Shown: piece by piece, positions 24,203 to 31,067 of the stretch
How positions within the stretch are numbered: the stretch's first letter is position 1
Layout: each line of letters opens with the position of its first letter
Source of the DNA: Chloroflexota bacterium
GTDB taxonomy: Bacteria; Chloroflexota; Dehalococcoidia; UBA2979
Assembly (NCBI GenBank): GCA_009839925.1
Contig: VXOS01000043.1
Coordinates: 1-52,494, forward strand
Length of the DNA: 52,494 nucleotides
Direction: 5' to 3'
Translations under genes and position numbers: made by a program
The notes under the pieces: model-generated
Database searches by the model: none
What the model saw: the letters and a program-made list of their open reading frames with translations, nothing else
Told to the model about the DNA's origin: nothing

Positions 24203-24720
24203 GGCGTGCTCCCGCTGCCGGCGAGGCGCGCCTCGAAGTCGACCTCGGCGAGGCGCGTGAGCGCGATCGCGAGCGCGTCGGCGGCGTCGAGGGGCGTCGG
24301 CGCCTCGGCCAGCCCGAGTTGGAGCGTGACCATCGCCTGCACCTGTTCCTTCGACGCTGCGCCGTGGCCGGCCACAGACGCCTTGATCGTCGCCGGCGGG
24401 TACTCGAAGACGGGCGTCGCGTGCCCCGCCGCGGCGATCTGCACGGCGGCGCGCGCCTCGCCGATCGCGAGGGCGGAGCGCGCGTTCTTCGCCACGTACG
24501 GCTCCTCAATCGCGAGCTCGTGGGGGCGGTGTTCCTCGATCAATGCGCCGACCTGCTCGTGGATGTGGTGCAGGCGTTCCGCGCGCGTCCAGCGTGGTCG
24601 CGTGCGGATCGCGCCGTACGCGATCACCTCGGCGCGCCGCGTGTCGCCCTCGATGATCCCGTAGCCGGTGGCGGCGAGGCCCGGATCGATCCCGATCACG
24701 CGCCGTACGCCCTCGCTCAC
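24199..24720 (-). CDS. ruvC: Crossover junction endodeoxyribonuclease RuvC
   Basis: A 173-residue RuvC resolvase with RNase H fold. The catalytic acids are visible in VIGIDPG (first Asp), LAIEEPYV (Glu) and LDAADALAIAL (C-terminal Asp pair). GTG 24720 is chosen; the ribosome binding site is weak (CAGG), and the gene starts 22 bp after yebC. It overlaps ruvA by 4 nt. It cuts Holliday junctions with RuvAB. Confidence 0.92.
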   Translation of the reverse strand: MSEGVRRVIGIDPGLAATGYGIIEGDTRRAEVIAYGAIRTRPRWTRAERLHHIHEQVGALIEEHRPHELAIEEPYVAKNARSALAIGEARAAVQIAAAGHATPVFEYPPATIKASVAGHGAASKEQVQAMVTLQLGLAEAPTPLDAADALAIALTRLAEVDFEARLAGSGSTP

Positions 24721-24742
24721 CGTGCCTGCACCAGCGCCCCGG

Positions 24743-25495
24743 TCATTCCCCGAGGCCGGCCGCGGCGAGCACCTCGTCGCTGAAGTCCGCGTTGCTGTAG
24801 ACGCGCGAGACGTCGTCGAGCTCGTCGAGCTGGTCGAGCAGGCGCAGCGTCTGGGCGGCGTTCTTCTCGTCGGGCTGGACCATGTTCTTCGCGACCTGCG
24901 CGATCTCGGCGCTCGCGATCGTGAACCCGGCATCGGTGAGCGCCGCGCGCACGGCCTCGAGGTCGCCGGGGCTGGTCAGCACCTCGACGAGCTGCTCGTC
25001 GGCGCTGACGTCCTCGGCGCCGGCCTCGATCGCGGCGAGCTGGATCTCGTCGGCGTCGGCGCCGGCGGCGTCGACGGTGATCACGCCGCGGAGGTCGAAC
25101 ATCCAGGCGACGGCGCCGTTCTCGGCCAGCGTGCCGCCACCGCGGTTCAGCGTCACGCGGATGTCGGCGACGGTGCGGTTGCGGTTGTCCGTGACGGTCT
25201 GGATCAGCACCGCCGTCCCGCCCGGCGCGTAGCCCTCGTAGACGATCTCCTCGAGGGAGGCGCCGTCGGCGCCGCCGGTGGCGCGCAGGATGGCGCGCTC
25301 GACGTTCGCGCCGGGCATGTTGTTGTCGCGCGCCTTCTGGATCGCCAGGCGCAGCGCCGAGTTCATCTCGGGGTCGGCGCCGCCGCGAGCCGCGACGGTG
25401 ATGTCGCGCGCGAGCTTGGTGAAGAGCTGGCCGCGCTTGGCGTCGGTCGCCGCCTTCTTGTGCTTGATCGAGGACCACTTGGAGTGACCGGACAC
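24743..25495 (-). CDS. yebC: YebC/PmpR-family transcriptional regulator
   Basis: A 250-residue YebC-family protein. It starts at GTG 25495 with the standard N-terminus SGHSKWSSIKHKKAATDAKR; GGGAGGGG lies 4 nt upstream, and the open frame beyond is non-homologous. The three-domain body includes NMPGANVERAI, YEGYAPGGTAVL and TDNRNRTVADIR. Members act as DNA-binding regulators or, in the TACO1 and YebC2 subgroups, help translation of proline-rich or difficult sequences. It sits directly upstream of ruvC-ruvA, the common order in many bacteria. Confidence 0.93.
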   Translation of the reverse strand: MSGHSKWSSIKHKKAATDAKRGQLFTKLARDITVAARGGADPEMNSALRLAIQKARDNNMPGANVERAILRATGGADGASLEEIVYEGYAPGGTAVLIQTVTDNRNRTVADIRVTLNRGGGTLAENGAVAWMFDLRGVITVDAAGADADEIQLAAIEAGAEDVSADEQLVEVLTSPGDLEAVRAALTDAGFTIASAEIAQVAKNMVQPDEKNAAQTLRLLDQLDELDDVSRVYSNADFSDEVLAAAGLGE

Positions 25496-25600
25496 GAACC
25501 CCTCCCCGAGAATGGCGACGAGGCGCACACGCCGCTTCCGAGGCCTCACGACAGGTACGGGCATGGTAGCACCGGCGCGCTGCCGGACGGCGCTTCGCCG

Positions 25601-26443
25601 CTAGGCGCGCAGCGTCACGTTGTCGATCAGTCTCGCCGCCCCGAAGCGCACCGCCAGCGAGAGCAGCGCGGGTGGCTTGATGAGGCCCTCGAGCTCCATC
25701 AGCGTCTCCGAGTCGGCGAGCGAGACGTAATCGATCTCGGCCAGCGGCTGCGCCGCGAGCTGATCGCGCACCACGGCGCGCAGCGCCGAGGCGTCGCGCA
25801 CGCCGTTCTCGAAGGCCGCAACGGCTGCCTGGAGGCCCGCGTGCAGCGCGGGCGCCTGCGCGCGCTCCTCCGGCGTGAGGTAGATGTTGCGCGAGGAGAG
25901 CGCGAGGCCGTCCGGCTCCCGTACCGTGGGGCAGCCGACGACCTCGATCGGGAACTGCATGTCCGCCGTCATGCGCTTCAGCACGGCGAGCTGCTGCGCG
26001 TCCTTCTCCCCGAAGTAGGCGCGGTCCGGGGCCACCATCAGGAATAGCCGCGCGACAACGGTCGCGACGCCCTCGAAGTGGCCCGGGCGCCGCTCGCCCT
26101 CGAGCACCTCCGTCAGCCCGCCGACGCGCACGCGGGTGGAGTCGCCGGCCGGGTAGATCTCCTCGACGGAGGGAATGAACGCGATGTCCGCGCCAGCGTC
26201 ACCGAGCAGATCGAGGTCGCGGTCCTCGTCGCGCGGGTAGTCCTCGAAGTCCTCGTTCGGGCCGAACTGCGTGGGATTGACGAAGAGCGAGACGACGACC
26301 GTGGGGCATTCGGCGCGCGCCGCCTCGACGAGTGAGATGTGGCCACGATGCAGGTAGCCCATCGTCGGCACGAGGCCGACCGGCGCCGCCGGGGAGCGCA
26401 GGGCCATCCGCAGATCGGCGAGCGTGCGCGCGACGGTCAGCAT
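25601..26443 (-). CDS. panC: Pantothenate synthetase
   Basis: A 280-residue PanC, which condenses pantoate and beta-alanine with ATP. Visible are the nucleotidyl-transferase HIGH-type motif (PTMGYLHRGHISL), FVNPTQFGPNEDF, GHFEGVATVVARLF and the second ATP motif LALSSRN. Normal length. It is third in the panD-panB-panC run, 38 bp after panB, and ends 105 bp before yebC. Confidence 0.96.
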   Translation of the reverse strand: MLTVARTLADLRMALRSPAAPVGLVPTMGYLHRGHISLVEAARAECPTVVVSLFVNPTQFGPNEDFEDYPRDEDRDLDLLGDAGADIAFIPSVEEIYPAGDSTRVRVGGLTEVLEGERRPGHFEGVATVVARLFLMVAPDRAYFGEKDAQQLAVLKRMTADMQFPIEVVGCPTVREPDGLALSSRNIYLTPEERAQAPALHAGLQAAVAAFENGVRDASALRAVVRDQLAAQPLAEIDYVSLADSETLMELEGLIKPPALLSLAVRFGAARLIDNVTLRA

Positions 26444-26481
26444 CGGAGTGTCACCGGCATCGAGGCGTCACCGGCGAGCGG

Positions 26482-27462
26482 TTAGACGACCTCGTCCTCT
26501 TCGAGCATCGCTACTTCCGCGTCGACGCCCTCGTGCGCGCTGTCGGGCGTCTGCCCGCCGTCGGACGCCTCCGCACGGACGGGTGGCAGCGCCGCCTCGC
26601 GCGCGTGGCGTGCGAGCGTCGCCTCGATGTGCTGCCGCCTGGCGGCGTCGAGGAAAAACGACTCCGCAGGGGTGGGGAAGCTGCCGTCCTCGACAGCCTC
26701 GCGGTACTCGGTGATGGCGTTGCGGACCAGCTCGCCGCCCTCGATGAAGCGGCGCGCGTGCCTCGGGTCCATGTCCGGGTCCAGGCCGAGCATGTCGTGG
26801 AAGACCTGCACCTGCCCGCTGCAGTACGGCCCGGCGCCGATGCCGATCGTCGGCACGCTCAGCCGTTCGGTGATGCGCCAGGCGACGATGGCCGGGACGA
26901 CCTCGAGCACGATCGAGTAGGCGCCGGCCTCTTCGAGCGCCTTGGCGTCGTTGAGGATCCGCACGGCGTCGCGCGGGGTGCGGCCCTGGATCTTGTAGCC
27001 ACCCATGGCGTTCACGGACTGCGGAGTGAGGCCGACATGTCCCATCACCGGGATGCCCGCCTCGACGAGGCGCTTGACGATGCCCGCCGAGCGCTGCCCG
27101 CCCTCGAGCTTTACGGAGCTGCACCCGGTCTCCTGCATGATCCGTGCGGCGTTGCGCAACGCGTCCTTCCAGCCGGCCTGATAGGAGCCGAACGGCATAT
27201 CGACGACGACGTGCGCGCGCTCCGAGCCGCGCACTACGGCCGACCCGTGGTGAATCATGTCCTCGACCGTCACGGGCACCGTCGATTCGTAGCCGAGGAC
27301 GACCATCCCGAGCGAGTCACCGACGAGGATGACCGGCACGCCCGCCTCGTCGGCGAGCTTCGCGCTCGGGTAGTCGTAGGCGGTGATCATCGTGATGCGC
27401 TGGTTCTTGTCGCGCATCCGCTGCAGGTCGCTGACGCTCACCCGCTTCATGCCTGCGCTCAT
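26482..27462 (-). CDS. panB: 3-methyl-2-oxobutanoate hydroxymethyltransferase with acidic C-terminal extension
   Basis: A 326-residue PanB (ketopantoate hydroxymethyltransferase). [28 protein letters not shown] (metal Asp), [26 protein letters not shown] and [22 protein letters not shown] are all conserved. The last 45 residues or so, after PVRAEAS, are a low-complexity acidic tail not found in ordinary 265-280-residue PanB proteins. AGGGGG lies 9 nt before ATG 27462, which overlaps the panD stop as ATGA. It makes ketopantoate for CoA and ACP prosthetic groups. Confidence 0.95.
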   Translation of the reverse strand: MSAGMKRVSVSDLQRMRDKNQRITMITAYDYPSAKLADEAGVPVILVGDSLGMVVLGYESTVPVTVEDMIHHGSAVVRGSERAHVVVDMPFGSYQAGWKDALRNAARIMQETGCSSVKLEGGQRSAGIVKRLVEAGIPVMGHVGLTPQSVNAMGGYKIQGRTPRDAVRILNDAKALEEAGAYSIVLEVVPAIVAWRITERLSVPTIGIGAGPYCSGQVQVFHDMLGLDPDMDPRHARRFIEGGELVRNAITEYREAVEDGSFPTPAESFFLDAARRQHIEATLARHAREAALPPVRAEASDGGQTPDSAHEGVDAEVAMLEEDEVV

Positions 27463-27884
27463 CGTGCTGCCCCCTGTACGACTGGCTCGCGCGACTCCTC
27501 CGGGTGGGCCCCGTTGACGAGGTTGGTGGATGAGATGGATGCAACGCGGTTGCGCTCGTCGACAAGCACGATGCGCGGGCGGTGCTCGGCGAGGCGATCC
27601 TCGGGGACGCCCTCGTAGGCCATGATGATCACCATGTCGCCGGGATCGACGAGGTGCGCCGCGGCGCCGTTGATCTGGATCTCGCCGGAACCAGCGGGCG
27701 CCGGAATGACGTAGGTCTCGAGGCGCGCGCCGTTGGTCAGATCGACCACGTGCACCTGCTCCCACTCGACGATGCCGGATGCGTCGAGCAGCGCCTGATC
27801 GATGCTGATCGAGCCCTCGTAGTCGAGATCGGCAGCCGTCACCGTGGCGCGGTGGATCTTCGAGCGCAGCATCATCCGCATCAT
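27459..27884 (-). CDS. panD: Aspartate 1-decarboxylase proenzyme
   Basis: A 141-residue PanD that makes beta-alanine. The self-cleavage site is YEGSISID, where the Gly-Ser bond splits and the Ser becomes the pyruvoyl group; [11 protein letters not shown] is the standard N-terminus, and [13 protein letters not shown] and [15 protein letters not shown] follow. The start is one of two adjacent ATGs (27884 or 27881); GGAG 8 nt upstream favours the first. About 20 residues at the C-terminus exceed the usual length. First gene of the pantothenate operon, with a long leader. Confidence 0.95.
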   Translation of the reverse strand: MMRMMLRSKIHRATVTAADLDYEGSISIDQALLDASGIVEWEQVHVVDLTNGARLETYVIPAPAGSGEIQINGAAAHLVDPGDMVIIMAYEGVPEDRLAEHRPRIVLVDERNRVASISSTNLVNGAHPEESREPVVQGAAR

Positions 27885-28144
27885 CGCCAAGCTCCGTCCC
27901 CGTCGGGGTTGGGTGCGCCTGCGAGGTGGGCGTCAGCCGCCCGGCTGGGTGCTGGGTTCATGTGTGCTCACTCCGTCCCGATCTCGACGGGATTCAGGCG
28001 GATACGCATGGTCCAACTGGCGCGAACGCGCGCACAGTATAGGCATGCGCGCAACCCCGATCATCGTCCCCGCGCCAATTGCCCGCGAGGAGGCCGATCC
28101 GCGCCTCGATTGAAGGCTCTCCCGGACGGCCCCGGCACTCCCGT
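27885..28144 (-). promoter_or_regulatory. panDBC promoter and leader region
   Basis: The largest gene-free stretch in the window (260 bp). On the minus strand TATACT at 28041-28036 is a good -10 box, giving a leader of about 145 nt. In the leader, ATG 28009 opens a 13-codon frame (MRIRLNPVEIGTE) whose TGA at 27970-27968 overlaps GTG 27971, which opens a 12-codon frame (VSTHEPSTQPGG) ending at 27933. Neither has a strong ribosome binding site. No riboswitch was recognised. Confidence 0.4.
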
Positions 28145-29188
28145 TCAGCGCCCCTCGTCTCGCCATTCCGCAGCCGCCGGGACCCCCGCAAGACCCTCGG
28201 CCGCGCGGACTCCGTTGAGCACCGCACGCTCCACCGCACGCGCCGCGAGGGCCTCGAGGGCGGCGTAGGCGTAGCGGTCGACCTCGACGGCGCCGGTGGC
28301 GAGGGTGAAGATCACGTCGCCGTCGCTGCGGCAGTGCGCGGGCCAGATCGTGCGCGCGAAGCCGTCATGGCAGACGGTCGCCAGCCGGTTCGCCTGCTCC
28401 CTCGTCAGCCGGGCGTCCGTCGCGACAACCGCGATGGTGGTGTTCTCCGGACCGTCCTCACCGTCCTCCGCGTCCGGGCCGGGAAGCTCGGGCCAACGCA
28501 CGCCGCTTCGCAGGTGCGCATCGAGGTCCACGAATCCGCTGCCGTCGGCGCGCGGCGCGGCGACGAGCGAGCCGTCGCTCGGATCGCGGATCGCGCCGGC
28601 GGCGTTGACGGCGACGATCGCACCCACGGTCGCGCCGCTCTCCAGCCGCTCGCTCGCGGTGCCGAGTCCGCCCTTGAGCGCCCGATCGCCGCCGAGCAGC
28701 GAGGCGACCGTCGCGCCGGTGCCGGCGCCGACCGAGCCCTGCGCGACGCGCCCGCCCGTGGCGCGCCTCGCCGCGCGTTCGCCCTCGGCGGCGCCGGGAC
28801 GCCGGGCGCCGCTCCCCAGCCCGAGATCGAACAGGATCGCCGCCGGGACGATCGGGATGGTGCGCTCTGCGAAGTGCAGGCCGATGCCCCGCTCCTCGAG
28901 ATAGCGGACGACGCCGCCGGCCGCATCGAGCCCGAAGGCGGAGCCGCCGGAGAGCACGACGGCGTGCACCTCCTCGACGAGGTTGCCGGGCCGCAGCAGG
29001 TCGGTCTCTCGCGTTCCGGGCGCGGCCCCGCGTACGTCGACGCCCCCGACAGCGCCGGCGGCGCAGATCACCACCGTGCAGCCTGTCGCCCAGCGGCGGT
29101 GCGTCCAGTGCCCGACGCGGATGCCGCCGACGTCCGTGATCGCGTCGAGTAGCCGGGTGGCTCCTCGTGGTCCGCGGTCCGGCGGCAT
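28145..29188 (-). CDS. P1 family (S58) peptidase / NylC-like N-terminal nucleophile hydrolase
   Basis: A 347-residue member of the DmpA/P1 family (aminopeptidase, beta-aminopeptidase and nylon-oligomer hydrolase). GGIRVGHW, AVVLSGGSAFGLDAAGGV and LGGDRALKGGLGTAS are family blocks. Members split themselves before a nucleophile Ser or Thr; the site here appears to be Asn249-Thr250 in PENTTIAVVATDA, as in NylC-type enzymes. The substrate is unknown. The start ATG 29188 overlaps the upstream hydrolase stop by one base (TGATG), so the two are translationally coupled. Confidence 0.85.
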   Translation of the reverse strand: MPPDRGPRGATRLLDAITDVGGIRVGHWTHRRWATGCTVVICAAGAVGGVDVRGAAPGTRETDLLRPGNLVEEVHAVVLSGGSAFGLDAAGGVVRYLEERGIGLHFAERTIPIVPAAILFDLGLGSGARRPGAAEGERAARRATGGRVAQGSVGAGTGATVASLLGGDRALKGGLGTASERLESGATVGAIVAVNAAGAIRDPSDGSLVAAPRADGSGFVDLDAHLRSGVRWPELPGPDAEDGEDGPENTTIAVVATDARLTREQANRLATVCHDGFARTIWPAHCRSDGDVIFTLATGAVEVDRYAYAALEALAARAVERAVLNGVRAAEGLAGVPAAAEWRDEGR

Positions 29189-30093
29189 CAGAGTGCGCGC
29201 GCGAGCGGTCGCCGCGGGGAGACGACCGAGTCGATGTGTGCGATGCAGCGTGCGAGGTAGGTGGCGGAATCGTCGAGGTACGCCTGACAGTGCCCGCCCG
29301 CCGGAGAGATCCAGATCCCGTCGCCCGCGTTGAGCGAGGCAGCCCCGAGGTTCAGCGTGTGCTCCACCGGCACCTCTGGGTCGTCCTCGGCGTGGATGTA
29401 GAGCACGGGCTGGCGGAGCTGCGGAATCACGTCGATCGGCGTGATTGCGTCGACATCGGCGTGGAGGAAGCGGCGAGCCAGCCAGGTGGCGAGCCAGAAG
29501 ACGAACTCCGGCCACTGCTGGTACTCGTGCCGCACATGGCTGCGCATCGAGACAAACGGCGAGTCCGCGATCACGCCGGAGATGGCGGGCTCACGGGCGG
29601 CGACGATCAACGCCAGCGCCGCACCCATCCCGAAGCCGTGCAGAAACAGCGGCGCGTGCGCGCTGCGGTTCCGCGCGTACCCGACCGCCGCCTCGACGTC
29701 CGTCAGTTCGGCCGCGCCGAGGTGATCGTCATCTCCCTCGGACTCACCGCGTCCGCGAAGGTCGAAGCTGAGCACGTTGATGCCGCGCCGCAGGTAGTCG
29801 CGCTGAAGGTCGAGCAGGCCCTGGCTCGGGTCCGAGCGTGTCCCCTGGGCGTCGTGCACCACGACGACCGTGGCGCGCGCGCCGGGCGATTCCATGTACC
29901 AGCCACGGATGCAGGCGCCGTCCGCCGCGAAGAACTCGATCTCCTCGTGACGCAGCCGCAGGTCGGCGGGGTTGCCCTCAACGCGCCAGCGCTTGGTGCG
30001 CGTCAGCAGCTCGGCGAGGTAGAACGCCGCGAGGAGCCAGGCGAGCAAGGCGCCCGCGACCCCGACCAGCACGCCCACCAGCAGCACGATCAC
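29188..30093 (-). CDS. Membrane-anchored alpha/beta-hydrolase-fold protein with the nucleophile Ser replaced by Gly
   Basis: A 301-residue protein: an N-terminal membrane helix (residues about 2-30), then an alpha/beta-hydrolase domain of the BAAT/FrsA-like kind (ATVVVVHDAQG, VLSFDLRGRGESEG). The nucleophile elbow reads HGFGMGAAL, so Gly155 stands where GxSxG demands Ser; the codon is GGG, more than one base from Ser codons of the TCN type. The acid (AEDDPEVP) and the His (GGHCQAY) are retained. It may be a non-catalytic scaffold or use another mechanism. Start GTG 30093. Coupled to the P1 peptidase gene. Confidence 0.8.
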   Translation of the reverse strand: MIVLLVGVLVGVAGALLAWLLAAFYLAELLTRTKRWRVEGNPADLRLRHEEIEFFAADGACIRGWYMESPGARATVVVVHDAQGTRSDPSQGLLDLQRDYLRRGINVLSFDLRGRGESEGDDDHLGAAELTDVEAAVGYARNRSAHAPLFLHGFGMGAALALIVAAREPAISGVIADSPFVSMRSHVRHEYQQWPEFVFWLATWLARRFLHADVDAITPIDVIPQLRQPVLYIHAEDDPEVPVEHTLNLGAASLNAGDGIWISPAGGHCQAYLDDSATYLARCIAHIDSVVSPRRPLARAL

Positions 30094-30129
30094 GCCGTCC
30101 CGCCCGTCTTCAGTCCGGCGTTTGTGAAT

Positions 30130-30145
30130 TACGGTGCGGACCGTA
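30130..30145. promoter_or_regulatory. Operator-like inverted repeat upstream of the hydrolase/peptidase unit
   Basis: TACGGTGCGGACCGTA is a perfect 6-bp inverted repeat with a 4-nt spacer, 37 nt upstream of GTG 30093, in the 122-bp gap after mutM. The same 6-4-6 geometry is seen upstream of the thiolase-like gene, with different bases. Confidence 0.35.
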
Positions 30146-30215
30146 CCAGCGCGTTTCGGACCTCACAACCGAGGACCACGGGCCGCGATCCGCCGCGTGT
30201 CGTCCTCGGAGCACC

Positions 30216-31046
30216 TCAGCTCCGCTGACAGCTCGCGCAGTAGTGTGTCGCGCGGCCGCCGAGGCGGATCTTGCGGACCTCGCGACCGCGGCAGCGAGCG
30301 CGCTCGCAGGGCTCGCCCTCGCGGCGGAAGACGTGGACGCGCAGGTGATGCCCGCCGGTGAGTCCGAAGGCGTCCCGGTACTCGTCGAAGGAGCTGCCGC
30401 CGTCGGCCAGCCCGTCGCGCAGCGTCTCCAGCAGCGCGGCGTGCAGCCGCGCGACGCGGCGCGGCCCGATCGAGCCGGCCGGCGTGCGCGGGTCGATGCC
30501 CGCGATCCACAGCGCCTCGTCGGCGTAGATGTTGCCGACCCCCGCCGCCACTCGTTGATCGAGCAGCGCCGACTTCACGGCCACCGTGCGCCGCCCGAGG
30601 GCGTCCCGCAGCCAGCGCACGCTGAACTCCTCGGACAGTGCGTCCGGCCCGATCCGCGGCATCGCCTCGGCCGGGTCGTCGACGAGGTGCCAGGTGCCGA
30701 ACTTGCGGATGTCGTTGAGGCGCAGCGTACAGCCGTCGTCGAGGTCGACACGCGCGCGCTCGAAGCGCTCGCTCGGCGCCGAGCGGTCGCCGATCAGCAG
30801 CACGCCGGTCATACGCAGGTGCAGCACCCAGCTGCGGCCATCGTCGAGGGCGGCGATCAGGTACTTGCCGTGGCGGCCCAGCGCCTCGATGCGCCGTCCC
30901 GGCAGCTCCTCCTCGAGCTCGCGCGGGGAGTGCGTGACGGCCAGGCGTTCCGCGCCGGCGTGGATGCGCACTGTCTCGATGGTGCGTCCGATGATTCGCG
31001 GTTCGAGGCCGCGGCGGATCGTCTCGACCTCGGGCAACTCAGGCAT
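30216..31046 (-). CDS. mutM: Formamidopyrimidine-DNA glycosylase (Fpg)
   Basis: A 276-residue Fpg that excises 8-oxoguanine and nicks the abasic site. The catalytic N-terminus PELPEVETIRRGL is complete, Lys is in GRHGKYLI, the helix-two-turn-helix contains AAGVGNIYADEALW, and the C-terminal zinc finger ends in THYCASCQ. The first Cys pair of the finger (CERARC) is spaced by four residues where two are usual. It is 21 bp downstream of polA on the same strand, a common Chloroflexota/Actinomycetota arrangement for excision repair. Confidence 0.94.
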   Translation of the reverse strand: MPELPEVETIRRGLEPRIIGRTIETVRIHAGAERLAVTHSPRELEEELPGRRIEALGRHGKYLIAALDDGRSWVLHLRMTGVLLIGDRSAPSERFERARVDLDDGCTLRLNDIRKFGTWHLVDDPAEAMPRIGPDALSEEFSVRWLRDALGRRTVAVKSALLDQRVAAGVGNIYADEALWIAGIDPRTPAGSIGPRRVARLHAALLETLRDGLADGGSSFDEYRDAFGLTGGHHLRVHVFRREGEPCERARCRGREVRKIRLGGRATHYCASCQRS

Positions 31047-31067
31047 CGTGCATCCGCGTGCGCCGAC

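Noticed and set aside
28045-28113. 22-codon plus-strand ORF (MRATPIIVPAPIAREEADPRLD) in the panD upstream gap
   Set aside because: The TATA-like bases lie only 1-4 nt before ATG and serve better as the minus-strand -10 of panD; no coupled gene follows on the plus strand.
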